Below, piece by piece: positions 24,708-32,638 of a stretch of DNA of 64,000 nucleotides. The stretch is from NCBI GenBank assembly GCA_049647585.1, contig JBARXY010000037.1, forward strand, positions 1 to 64,000. Reading direction: 5' to 3'. This DNA is from JAGQSZ01 sp049647585. Lineage in GTDB: Bacteria > Actinomycetota > Acidimicrobiia > Acidimicrobiales > Microtrichaceae. Numbering within the stretch: position 1 is the stretch's first letter; each line of letters opens with the position of its first letter. The position numbers and the translations under genes were made by a program. Under the pieces are notes generated by a model, which worked only from the letters and a program-made list of their open reading frames with translations, did not search any database and was not told where the DNA came from.

Positions 24708-26864
24708 GTGGAGGGACCGCTGACCGTCGAAGAGTTGTCCGGCATGGATGTTTCACGACTCGCCAAGGTCGGACCTAAGAAGCTGAAGGGCCTCCACCAG
24801 CTGGGTATCGAGTCGCTGTTCGACCTGTTGACCCACTATCCGCGTAGGTATCTCGACCGGACCCGGCAGAAGCGTGTTGCGGACCTTGACGTGGGTGAGG
24901 AGGCGCTCGTTCTGGCGTCGGTTCGCAGCGTGTCGGCTCGCCGGACCCGCAACAACAAGATGATGGTGACCGCGGACTTCCACGACGGTTCGGGGACCTT
25001 GCACTGCACGTTCTTCAATCAGCCATGGAGACAGCGGCAACTCGAATCCGACGACCTGGGTGAGGTGGCACTCTTCGGAAAGGTCGAGGTCTTCAACGGC
25101 CGACGACAGATGACCAACCCTGTTGTCGATCCGATCGGGACTCGCACCGGGCGAATCGTGTCCATATATCCGCTGTCCGAAAAATCCGGGCTGTCCACCT
25201 GGGAGCTCAGCTCCTGGGTCCAACAGGTGCTGCGACGCTGCGAGAAACGCGGAATCGATGATCCGGTTCCATCGCAGCTGCTGCACGAATTCGACTTGAT
25301 GGGACGCCAGGAGGCGATTGGAGCCATACACGCCCCGTCATCCATGGCGCATATGGAGCTTGCCCGAAAGCGGCTGGTCTTCGATGAGTTGCTCCGGCTC
25401 CAGTTATCCCTCGTCCAACGAAAGCGTGATCTGGAACGAAATTCCAAAGGGCTGCGACACGTAATTGGCGATGACCAGGGGATTGCCCCCGGCCTGGTCA
25501 AGCTGTTCGTCGACTCGCTGCCATACGAGCTGACCAAGGCACAGGGACGGGCGATTGCCGAGATCGGCGCAGATCTTGCGTCGCCGGTTCCGATGCACCG
25601 TCTTTTGCAGGGCGACGTCGGTTCGGGCAAGACGGTCGTTGCGCTCGCATCGTTACTCACTGCAATCCAGGGTGGACACCAGGGAGCGCTGATGGCTCCG
25701 ACCGAGGTGCTCGCCGAGCAACACGCGGCGTCCATCCGGGCGATGGTCGCGCCGTTGATCATCAAGGACCAAGCGAACCTGCTGGGGGAGCGTCCAGTTT
25801 CGATCGGACTTCTTACCAACCGGACCAAGGCCGCCGAGCGCCGCCGCATTCTCGAAGGGCTGTCGAGCGGCTCGATCGACATGGCCATAGGAACCCATGC
25901 CCTCATCGAGGATTCGGTGCGGTTCCGGTCCCTCGGGGTGGTGGTAATCGATGAACAACATCGTTTCGGTGTCGAGCAGAGAGCCGCCTTGAGAACTGCC
26001 AACACTGACGGAACCGTTCCTGATCTTCTCGTTATGACCGCTACCCCGATCCCGAGGACCGCGGCAATGACCGTCTACGGCGATCTCGACGTGACGGTGC
26101 TCGACGAACTTCCTCCGGGTCGCACGCCGATCATCACGAGGTGGGCAAACGACGGTGACGACGAAATGGCAGGGTGGGAACTTGTCCGCGCCCAGGTCGG
26201 TGAAGGACATCAGGCATACGTGGTATGCCCGCTGATCGAAGGTTCGGACAAGGTCGAAGCGTCATCCGCGACCGAGACCTTCGAGGAGTTGGAGGCGGGT
26301 GCGCTCGCCGGACTCCGGCTGGGGCTGCTCCACGGGCGGATGTCCTCCGACGACAAGGACGCTGTCATGGGGCGGTTCCGCGGCGGTCAACTCGACGTCC
26401 TGGTCGCTACCACGGTCATTGAAGTCGGAGTGGACGTTCCCAACGCAACCGTCATGGTGATACTCGACGCAGATCGTTTTGGAATGGCTCAGCTGCATCA
26501 GCTGCGGGGACGGGTCGGTCGAGGAGCGGCCCACAGCCACTGTGTTCTGGTCTCGCGCAGCGAACCCACCCCCGATGGCGAGGCTCGCCTCAAGGCAATG
26601 GTCGCCTCAACCGATGGCTTCGAACTGGCCGAGATCGACCTTGACCTCAGAGGCGAGGGAACAGTCATGGGGGAGCGACAGAAGGGACGCAACGATCTGA
26701 AACTTGCCTCACTTCGCCGCGATCGCGACTGGGTGGAAAAGGCCCGGAACGCCGCACTCGACCTGGTCGGTGATGGTCTGGGGCTGAAGGAACATCCCAA
26801 CCTGGTGGCCGAAGTCCGTCTGGTCCTCGACGAGGGTGAGCGGGAGTTCCTGCTCAAGGGATGA
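24708..26864 (+). CDS. recG: ATP-dependent DNA helicase RecG
   Basis: 718 residues. N-terminal wedge/OB region (GPKKLKGLHQLGIESLFDLLTHYPRRYLDR) is followed by the SF2 helicase core: Walker A GDVGSGKTVVAL near residue 305, DEQH box (VIDEQHRFGVEQ) near 415, ATPIPRTAAMTVYGDLDV near 447, and the C-terminal QLRGRVGRG near 600. It reverses stalled forks and branch-migrates recombination intermediates. GTG start 7 bases after the previous stop, so co-transcribed with the FakA-like gene. Confidence 0.96.
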   Translation: MEGPLTVEELSGMDVSRLAKVGPKKLKGLHQLGIESLFDLLTHYPRRYLDRTRQKRVADLDVGEEALVLASVRSVSARRTRNNKMMVTADFHDGSGTLHCTFFNQPWRQRQLESDDLGEVALFGKVEVFNGRRQMTNPVVDPIGTRTGRIVSIYPLSEKSGLSTWELSSWVQQVLRRCEKRGIDDPVPSQLLHEFDLMGRQEAIGAIHAPSSMAHMELARKRLVFDELLRLQLSLVQRKRDLERNSKGLRHVIGDDQGIAPGLVKLFVDSLPYELTKAQGRAIAEIGADLASPVPMHRLLQGDVGSGKTVVALASLLTAIQGGHQGALMAPTEVLAEQHAASIRAMVAPLIIKDQANLLGERPVSIGLLTNRTKAAERRRILEGLSSGSIDMAIGTHALIEDSVRFRSLGVVVIDEQHRFGVEQRAALRTANTDGTVPDLLVMTATPIPRTAAMTVYGDLDVTVLDELPPGRTPIITRWANDGDDEMAGWELVRAQVGEGHQAYVVCPLIEGSDKVEASSATETFEELEAGALAGLRLGLLHGRMSSDDKDAVMGRFRGGQLDVLVATTVIEVGVDVPNATVMVILDADRFGMAQLHQLRGRVGRGAAHSHCVLVSRSEPTPDGEARLKAMVASTDGFELAEIDLDLRGEGTVMGERQKGRNDLKLASLRRDRDWVEKARNAALDLVGDGLGLKEHPNLVAEVRLVLDEGEREFLLKG

Positions 26865-26869
26865 GCCTG

Positions 26870-26875
26870 TACTCT
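26870..26875 (+). promoter_or_regulatory. Leaderless-type -10 TACTCT of the lipoprotein gene
   Basis: TACTCT ends 6 bases before GTG 26882. Confidence 0.5.
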
Positions 26876-26881
26876 CACGGG

Positions 26882-27598
26882 GTGTCAAGAACGGGTTTGG
26901 TCATTCCCCTATTCCTCTCACTAGCTCTGATGGCGCTCGCCGCAGGATGCGGAAGCAGTGAGAAGGCCGAGAACGCTGAGGGAACGACGACCACCTCGTC
27001 GGTTCCCGGACATGCCGGCCACAGGGGGGACCAGCAATACGGCGGAGTGCACGCGCCGCCGGTGGTCAAGGCGAGCGAGCTTGCAAAGTACGGCGATGGC
27101 CCACAGGTCGGGGACACCTGGACCGCGTCCATCGGAGTGAACGTCTGTGGTCGTTTTCTCGATCCATTGCCCGGCGTGGCGACGAATGGCCTCACTCCCC
27201 AGCCGAACGGAACCATTCAACTGGCGCCGCGGACGAAGGCTGAATCCGGACTGGCTCTGACGCTCGCGGACTATTCGATGGCCGTCGGCCTCGACCTGGA
27301 GACGGGTGAGCTTTCGCTGCCCGACACGGTCACACCGAGCGAGATTCCGGTCAGGGATTCCAATGTCCCGCTCGCCGGACAGACCTTCAAGGACGGCGCC
27401 GATTGCGGAGGCACCAAGGCCAACGTCGTGGTATGGGTCTATTCGGCCGAGGCTGTCGAGACAGGAAAAGGGCTGGTGACGGTCGTCGAGAACCCCGAGG
27501 ACATTCCGTTCCCAACTGACGGAATGGCAATGGTGATCACCCTGAGCCCCGAGTCCTCACTTCCGACTCTGCCGCCGTCCGTGGTCCAAACGGGCTGA
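26882..27598 (+). CDS. Secreted lipoprotein, function unknown
   Basis: About 238 residues. An N-terminal hydrophobic segment ends in a lipobox (LAAGC, Cys near 23), then a His-containing linker (GHAGHRGDQQYGGVHAPP) and a conserved-looking domain beginning near residue 80 (DTWTASIGVNVCGRFLDPLP) with two Cys that could form a disulfide (VNVCGRF and DGADCGG). The domain is reminiscent of small secreted actinobacterial proteins but I do not recognise it. Start GTG 26882 is preferred: it gives a compact signal peptide and fits the promoter. An ATG at 26861 overlapping the recG stop is the alternative. Confidence 0.75.
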   Translation: MSRTGLVIPLFLSLALMALAAGCGSSEKAENAEGTTTTSSVPGHAGHRGDQQYGGVHAPPVVKASELAKYGDGPQVGDTWTASIGVNVCGRFLDPLPGVATNGLTPQPNGTIQLAPRTKAESGLALTLADYSMAVGLDLETGELSLPDTVTPSEIPVRDSNVPLAGQTFKDGADCGGTKANVVVWVYSAEAVETGKGLVTVVENPEDIPFPTDGMAMVITLSPESSLPTLPPSVVQTG

Positions 27599-27634
27599 GA
27601 ACGGGACGCATAGACAATGGGACGGGCTGAGAAC
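27590..27634. repeat. 13-base direct repeat around the lipoprotein stop codon
   Basis: ACGGGCTGAGAAC occurs at 27590-27602, where it contains the stop codon, and again at 27622-27634. Confidence 0.8.
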
Positions 27635-27666
27635 GCGTCGGGCCGCGTTACTGGGCGGGCCGCCTG

Positions 27667-28260
27667 ATGGGGCTGCGGGTTGTTGCGGGAAGTTGCCGCG
27701 GCCGTCGATTGGTGACGCCCGAGGGAAATGATGTCCGGCCGACCTCGGACCGCGTGAGGGAAGCAGTATTCAACTCCCTCGGATCGATGGACGCGCTCCG
27801 TGGAGCGTCGGTGCTGGACCTGTTCTCCGGCTCAGGAGCGATGGGAATCGAAGCTCTTTCACGCGGCGCCGAACACGTCACCTTCGTGGACGAATCGCCC
27901 CATTCCATCAGAGCGATCAACACAAACCTGGATGTCTGCGATTTGGCGGATCGGGCGACGGTTGTGCGGTCCGAATCGGTCCGCTTCCTCAAGGGAAGGT
28001 CAACCGCAGCCGAAGATCGCCACTTCGACCTGGCTGTTCTCGACCCGCCCTATGAGTTCGATGACTGGGCGGCGCTGCTTGGTCTCATCGACGCATCGGT
28101 CGTTCTGATCGAGTCGAACCGCAGCGTGGATCTGCCGACCGCCGGGCCCAACGGCGATTTCACTTTGTCGAGGGAACGTCGATACGGGGGTACCTTTGTG
28201 ACGATCGCAATCTCAGAACGTCGTGAGACTCACGACAGGACCTCGGAGGGTCATACGTGA
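27667..28260 (+). CDS. rsmD: 16S rRNA (guanine(966)-N2)-methyltransferase RsmD
   Basis: 197 residues. Motifs: RVVAGSCRGRRLVTPEG and RPTSDRVREAVFN at the N-terminus, SAM-binding VLDLFSGSGAMGIEALSRGA near residue 45-65, and the catalytic DPPYEFDD near 120. It methylates G966 of 16S rRNA in the assembled small subunit. Overlaps coaD by GTGA, the common rsmD-coaD pair. Confidence 0.93.
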   Translation: MGLRVVAGSCRGRRLVTPEGNDVRPTSDRVREAVFNSLGSMDALRGASVLDLFSGSGAMGIEALSRGAEHVTFVDESPHSIRAINTNLDVCDLADRATVVRSESVRFLKGRSTAAEDRHFDLAVLDPPYEFDDWAALLGLIDASVVLIESNRSVDLPTAGPNGDFTLSRERRYGGTFVTIAISERRETHDRTSEGHT

Positions 28261-28733
28261 CAGTTGTGTTGTACCCAGGATCATTCGATCCGATTCACAA
28301 TGGTCACGTCGAAATTGTCGAGACCACGGCTCGTCTCTTCGACAAGGTCGTCGTGGCGGCGATGCGCAACCCCCAGAAGGGCGAACCGCTGTTCTCCCTC
28401 GAGGAGCGTCAGGAACTGATCGTCGACTCGCTGGCACACCTCGCCAACGTCGAAGTCACGATGTTCTCCTCGTTGGTTGTCGACCTCGCCCGCGATGTCG
28501 AGGCCAATTTCATCGTCAAGGGCCTGCGGGCCGTCTCGGACTTCGAGTCCGAACTCCAGATGGCCCAGATGAATCGTTCGATCTCAGGTGTCGATACCTT
28601 GTTCGTTCCGTCGGCGTCGAGAAACTCGTTCCTGGCTTCGAAACTCATCCGTGAAGTCGCCCGTTTCGGCGGTGACATCTCCACGATGGTGCCCGCTCCG
28701 GTGGCGGCCAGACTCAAGTCAAAACTCAGCTAA
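28257..28733 (+). CDS. coaD: Phosphopantetheine adenylyltransferase
   Basis: 158 residues, the usual size. Nucleotidyltransferase HxGH motif in YPGSFDPIHNGHVEIVE at residues 6-22; the second motif GGDISTMVP near 140. It makes dephospho-CoA from phosphopantetheine and ATP. Start GTG overlaps the rsmD stop and has GGAGGG 6 bases upstream. Confidence 0.96.
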   Translation: MTVVLYPGSFDPIHNGHVEIVETTARLFDKVVVAAMRNPQKGEPLFSLEERQELIVDSLAHLANVEVTMFSSLVVDLARDVEANFIVKGLRAVSDFESELQMAQMNRSISGVDTLFVPSASRNSFLASKLIREVARFGGDISTMVPAPVAARLKSKLS

Positions 28734-28847
28734 TTTCAGATTTCCTCCGCAAGTATCGGCAGGCCGCGCCTGGCTCCGAGCCCGATGCCTGTGAACACTG
28801 TGAACCTGCACGTGGGCCCAAGTCCGATGTGGCACGATGGAGCTTCG

Positions 28848-29594
28848 ATGAGTCGCATTGAGTCTGAAGAGCACAATGAGCGCCAAGCGCAGCGTCGTAA
28901 TGATTCCGGCGCGCATCGTCCTGTGTCCCAATACCGGGCGCCCGAGGCCGACAACATCATCCGTAGGGTGATGGAGATCATCGAGGCGTCGCCAGGTCTG
29001 CCGATGTCAGCATCGGTGCGGGTCAACAAGGACGAAGTGGTTTCGATGCTCAGCGAGGCGCTGTCGATGCTGCCCGAAGAGCTGCGGACCGCCAGGTGGC
29101 TGCTCAAGGAACGCGAGGAGTTTCTTGCCAAGCAGCACCGTGAGGGCGAAGAGATGATTGCGGCCGCCGCAGCCAGAGCCGCCCAGATGGTGGACCGCAA
29201 GTCCATCGTCAAGGCAGCAGATGCACGGGCAACCCAGATCGTCGACGACGCTGAAGCGACCTCCAGACGGATGCTGCGTGAGACCGAGGACTTCTGCGAC
29301 CAGAAGCTTGCGAGTTTCGAGAACAGTCTCGCAAAGGTCCAAAAGACGGTTGCCGTCGCCAGAAGGCGACTCGCTGCTCCGACCATCGAAGAGGCCGAGC
29401 TCGGTTCTGGATCAGCGGGCTCAGGTGGGGGCTCCGGCAGTCCCGCAGGTGCAGGCCCGGGTCCGCGTCCTGGCGGTCCAGCTCAGAGCCAGACAGGTGG
29501 TCCTCGTGGAGGAGGACCCCGTCGCGACCCACGTGGCCAGGCGCGTGGACAGGTACCTGACCCCGCTGCGGACGTCTTTGACCAGGACCGATGA
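28848..29594 (+). CDS. Coiled-coil protein between coaD and yceD, DivIVA/ATPase-B-like
   Basis: 248 residues from ATG 28848 (GGAG 5 bases upstream). After a charged start, the motif DNIIRRVMEIIEASPGLPMS and VRVNKDEVVSMLSEAL precede a long helix (residues about 75-190, rich in Ala, Glu, Arg with heptad spacing) and a Gly/Pro/Arg-rich disordered tail. Similar coiled-coil proteins in this position of actinobacterial genomes are often annotated as DivIVA-like or ATP-synthase-B-like. A scaffold role at the envelope or division site is inference. Overlaps yceD by ATGA. Confidence 0.75.
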   Translation: MSRIESEEHNERQAQRRNDSGAHRPVSQYRAPEADNIIRRVMEIIEASPGLPMSASVRVNKDEVVSMLSEALSMLPEELRTARWLLKEREEFLAKQHREGEEMIAAAAARAAQMVDRKSIVKAADARATQIVDDAEATSRRMLRETEDFCDQKLASFENSLAKVQKTVAVARRRLAAPTIEEAELGSGSAGSGGGSGSPAGAGPGPRPGGPAQSQTGGPRGGGPRRDPRGQARGQVPDPAADVFDQDR

Positions 29595-30106
29595 AGACCA
29601 TCTCGTTTCCCCTCAAGGTTTCTGAGCTCCGGCGCCACGCCGGTAACCGCCAGGACGTCGTCAAGTCCATGGATCTGGGCGGTCTCGGGGTGTCGACGGC
29701 CAGCGTTCCCGACGGTTCGATGGTCGAACTGGTCGCAACCGTCGAGGCGATCAGCGACGGGGTCGTGCTCAACGGACACCTGAAGGTTCCCTGGCAGGGG
29801 GAGTGCCGTCGGTGTCTCGAGATGACCTCCGGCGTGATCGACGTCGAAGTCGCCGAGATCTACAAGGACAAGCCGATCGACGACATGTTGCCGATCATCG
29901 ACGACTCGATCGATCTTGGCACAGCCGTCCGCGACGCGGTGTTGCTGACGCTTCCGCTCGCTCCGCTGTGTCGCGACGATTGCGCGGGTCCCATACCCGA
30001 GGAATTCCCCGTCGTGGCCCATCAGGATGAGGTTGCACCCAAGGTCGATCCCCGTTGGGCAGCCCTTGACGAGCTCCGCTTCGACGCCGATACCGAATCT
30101 CGGTAA
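29591..30106 (+). CDS. YceD/DUF177 family protein
   Basis: 171 residues. YceD family features: CRRCLE near residue 76 and the second pair CRDDCAG near 130, plus the typical DDSIDLGTAVRDAVLLTLPLAPLC. The family is linked to 23S rRNA maturation and usually precedes rpmF, as here (12 bases away). Start overlaps the previous gene by ATGA. Confidence 0.9.
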   Translation: MKTISFPLKVSELRRHAGNRQDVVKSMDLGGLGVSTASVPDGSMVELVATVEAISDGVVLNGHLKVPWQGECRRCLEMTSGVIDVEVAEIYKDKPIDDMLPIIDDSIDLGTAVRDAVLLTLPLAPLCRDDCAGPIPEEFPVVAHQDEVAPKVDPRWAALDELRFDADTESR

Positions 30107-30118
30107 ACTGCCGAAACC

Positions 30119-30298
30119 ATGGCCGTACCTAAGAAGAAGACATCCAAGTCGAAGAGTCGTAGCCGTCGGGCGTCCAACTGGACCCTCGATGCCGCCCCCC
30201 GAAGCACCTGCCCCCGCTGCCGCGCCGTCAAGGTCCCCCATGTGGTGTGCGGCAACTGCGGTTGGTACGCCGGTCGCCAGGCGATCGACGTCGACTGA
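30119..30298 (+). CDS. rpmF: 50S ribosomal protein L32
   Basis: A 59-residue protein starting MAVPKKKTSKSKSRSRR, the L32 hallmark. Two Cys pairs, CPRC at 31-34 and CGNC at 44-47, form the zinc-binding version. It lies immediately after yceD. Confidence 0.96.
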   Translation: MAVPKKKTSKSKSRSRRASNWTLDAAPRSTCPRCRAVKVPHVVCGNCGWYAGRQAIDVD

Positions 30299-30422
30299 GT
30301 TCGTTCAGAACAGGTCGGGTTGGCCGGTAGATCCGTCGATCCGGTCCTTTGACGCTCGTCCAATTTGGGCCCGAATTCGGGGCGAACATCAAAACTCGGA
30401 CATTGCTGCTCCTGTGAAGGAT

Positions 30423-30428
30423 TACAAT
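30423..30428 (+). promoter_or_regulatory. Candidate -10 TACAAT upstream of acpP
   Basis: TACAAT in the 188-base gap after rpmF; the TTGCTG at 30403-30408 is a possible -35 but with a 14-base spacer. It would leave a leader of about 50 bases carrying AGGAG at 30470. Confidence 0.4.
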
Positions 30429-30486
30429 GCCCGCCACGCAGTAGTACCTGTTCATCGGGTCGTCACAGTAGGAGAGCGATAAAATC

Positions 30487-30774
30487 GTGGGTGCCGAGCC
30501 GCAGGGCGAGAACAGCAGACCTGATCGTGCAGGAGTATTGAAGGGAATTCAGGGCCAACTGGCAGACATCCTTGAGATCGACCCTGAGTCGATCAACGAG
30601 GGTGATTCCTTCACCGAGGACCTACACCTCGGTTCCATCGAACTCATCGAACTGGCCGAGGCCATCGAGGACGAGTTCGACCGTTATACCGCAGGTTTTC
30701 GAATCGAAGACGAAGACCTGGAAGACCTCAAGACAGTTCGTGATGCCGTCGACTACGTCGTCACCAGGCTCTGA
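30487..30774 (+). CDS. acpP: Acyl carrier protein
   Basis: 95 residues with a short N-terminal extension. The ACP helix II motif is LHLGSIELIELAEAIEDEF; the Ser near residue 50 is the phosphopantetheine site (usually DSL, here GSI). It carries acyl chains for fatty-acid synthesis. GTG start with AGGAG 12 bases upstream, longer than ideal. The 3' end overlaps the likely rnc start by about 32 bases. Confidence 0.9.
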   Translation: MGAEPQGENSRPDRAGVLKGIQGQLADILEIDPESINEGDSFTEDLHLGSIELIELAEAIEDEFDRYTAGFRIEDEDLEDLKTVRDAVDYVVTRL

Positions 30775-31675
30775 GGGCAACCCCGTCACCCCACGCGAGC
30801 ACCTTTGTCGTCGGATCAATTACCACTTCACTGATCCGGAGAGACTCGACCTGGCACTTCGACATCGCTCTTGGTGTGCGGAGAACGGCTCTGTCGCGTC
30901 CAACGAGCGTCTCGAGTTCCTCGGTGATTCAGTTTTGGGACTCGTTGTCACCGACCACCTTTATCGCAGCGCTCCCGACCGGAGCGAAGGCGTGCTCGCC
31001 AGAAACCGTTCCGAACTGGTGAGCGCCATTGCACTCGCCGAAGTTGCCCGCTCGGTCGACCTGGGCCCGGCGCTACTGCTGGGCAAGGGTGAGGAGTCGA
31101 CCGGCGGTCGCGACAAGACCTCGATTCTTTCTGACGCAATGGAAGCTGTCATTGGTGCCATCTACCTGGATAGCGGGCTAGAAGCTGCGTCTGAGGTCAT
31201 CCTCCATATCCTCTCCGAGAGGATCGGCAACGTGCTCGAAGGTTCGCTTGCCAGCGACCACAAATCGCGCCTGCAGGAACTCGCTGCCCATGAATTCGGG
31301 GAACTTCCCCACTACGTCCTGAGTGACGACGGTCCCGAACACGACAAGCAGTTCGTCGCCAGGGTTCAACTCCGCAACGAGGAGTGGGGCAATGGGATCG
31401 GTCGGACCAAGAAGGAAGCCGAGCAGGCCGCTGCGCGCCACGCGTATCTCAACCTTGAGAGGCTCAACGCGTTCGCCGGTGCCGACATGAATGGCTTTGC
31501 GGAACAGGACAGCGGCGCACAGGACCGCGGCGCACAGGACAGCGGTCCGCTAGGGAATAGACAACTCGACACTCAGCTCGACCACGATGCTGAATCAATC
31601 CCGGTTCGAACCGATGTCGACGCCAGAGCGTCGACGGAATCGGACCGGACAACGCCAGAGGATGAACATGCCTGA
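30743..31675 (+). CDS. rnc: Ribonuclease III
   Basis: About 310 residues from ATG 30743 (the GTG at 30740 is equally possible), overlapping acpP. Signature ERLEFLGDSVLGLVV near residue 55 and EAVIGAIYLD near 145 hold the catalytic acids; the dsRNA-binding domain follows (DHKSRLQELAAHEFG...GIGRTKKEAEQAAARHAY). It cleaves rRNA precursors and structured RNAs. Beyond the usual 230-240 residues is a 70-residue acidic tail with pentapeptide repeats (QDSGA/QDRGA). It overlaps the following Fpg-like gene. Confidence 0.93.
   Translation: MPSTTSSPGSEGNPVTPREHLCRRINYHFTDPERLDLALRHRSWCAENGSVASNERLEFLGDSVLGLVVTDHLYRSAPDRSEGVLARNRSELVSAIALAEVARSVDLGPALLLGKGEESTGGRDKTSILSDAMEAVIGAIYLDSGLEAASEVILHILSERIGNVLEGSLASDHKSRLQELAAHEFGELPHYVLSDDGPEHDKQFVARVQLRNEEWGNGIGRTKKEAEQAAARHAYLNLERLNAFAGADMNGFAEQDSGAQDRGAQDSGPLGNRQLDTQLDHDAESIPVRTDVDARASTESDRTTPEDEHA
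31505..31549. repeat. 15-base tandem repeat, three units, in the rnc tail
   Basis: CAGGACAGCGGCGCA-like units start at 31505, 31520 and 31535 and encode QDSGA, QDRGA, QDSGP. Confidence 0.85.
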
Positions 31676-32501
31676 AATTCCAGAGCTGGAGCTGCTGCGG
31701 CGGGATCTTGAGCGAGAGATCGGCGAGCGAAAGATCAAGGCGGTCGAGGTACCGGTCGCGTCGATTGTCAAGCATCCGAGCAAGAAGGACCTGATCGCAG
31801 GTCTAGAGGGCAAGAAGCTTGCCGGAGTCACACGCACCGGAATGCTGCTGCTGATAGCCATCGAAGGTGACGATCTGATCGTCATTTCGATGGGCGAACA
31901 GAGTCGCATGACCCGCAACCAGCCACGGGAAGACCTGGCTCCAGGGACCGCACTGGTGATCACGTTCACCCAGGGTGGTCAGCTCCGGCTGATCGACCCG
32001 GGCAAGGAGGCGACCGTCGAGTTCATCGCCGCTGACACCCTCGATGAGGTTCATCCGGAGCTGCTCAGTCGCGGTTTCGACCCGGTCGATGAGCCGATCT
32101 CGTGGATCACTTTCGGTGAACGGCTCCTGAGTCGCGACGAGAAGCTCAAGACGATCCTCATGGACCCGACCGTCGTCATCGGAATCGGTCCCATGTACTC
32201 CGACGAAATCCTGTTCCACGCAGGATTGCGATATGACCGGCAGACTTCGACACTTTCCGCACAGGAGGTTCGGCGCCTGTACCGGTCCTTGGTCGAGACC
32301 GTTCACGAGGCACTCAAGTACGGCGGAACCACGCTCGGCGACGACGGTTGGGTCGGCCTCGCGGGGACTCCCGGCGACTACGCGCAGTATCTGACCGTTT
32401 ACAAGAGAGACGGCGAGATGAGCCCCAGGGCCCGCGGCCCCATCGTCAAGGCCCGCTTCGGTCGTGGTTACACATATTTCTGCGAGCAGACGCAGGTCTG
32501 A
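31668..32501 (+). CDS. Divergent Fpg/Nei family protein without zinc finger
   Basis: 277 residues from ATG 31668, which places Pro-Glu right after Met as required for the catalytic N-terminal proline (PEIPELE); AGAGGA is 5 bases upstream. Helix-two-turn-helix region GIGPMYSDEILFHAGL near residue 173 has Pro where Fpg has the conserved Asn (GIGNIYADE). The C-terminal finger keeps its fold pattern and Arg (VYKRDGEMSPRARGP ... FGRGYTYFCEQTQV) but only one of four Cys. The beta-loop Lys equivalent also appears lost. Either a zincless glycosylase, as known in some eukaryotic and viral members, or a non-catalytic DNA-binding relative. Sits in the usual mutM place between rnc and smc. Confidence 0.85.
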   Translation: MPEIPELELLRRDLEREIGERKIKAVEVPVASIVKHPSKKDLIAGLEGKKLAGVTRTGMLLLIAIEGDDLIVISMGEQSRMTRNQPREDLAPGTALVITFTQGGQLRLIDPGKEATVEFIAADTLDEVHPELLSRGFDPVDEPISWITFGERLLSRDEKLKTILMDPTVVIGIGPMYSDEILFHAGLRYDRQTSTLSAQEVRRLYRSLVETVHEALKYGGTTLGDDGWVGLAGTPGDYAQYLTVYKRDGEMSPRARGPIVKARFGRGYTYFCEQTQV

Positions 32502-32511
32502 GCAGGTCTGA
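32492..32511. repeat. 10-base tandem duplication containing the stop codon of the Fpg-like gene
   Basis: GCAGGTCTGA at 32492-32501 is repeated at 32502-32511, duplicating the TGA stop. Confidence 0.85.
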
Positions 32512-32599
32512 GTCCTTCTCACCTGTAAGACTCGACCAGTATTTCCTGTCGATCCGCCATCCGCTTTCGGTTGATCCCGATGGCCCGTAATTTCTGTCT

Positions 32600-32632
32600 C
32601 GGTCACTTCCGTTGGCCGGTCATTTCTGTTGG
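32600..32632. repeat. Imperfect 16-base direct repeat directly upstream of smc
   Basis: CGGTCACTTCCGTTGG (32600-32615) and CGGTCATTTCTGTTGG (32617-32632) differ at two positions; the second ends in the smc ribosome-binding GGAG. Confidence 0.7.
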
Positions 32633-32638
32633 AGAGCC

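Noticed and set aside
31603..31612. GGTTCGAACC, resembling a tRNA T-loop
   Set aside because: It lies in the rnc tail and no acceptor stem or anticodon arm can be built around it.
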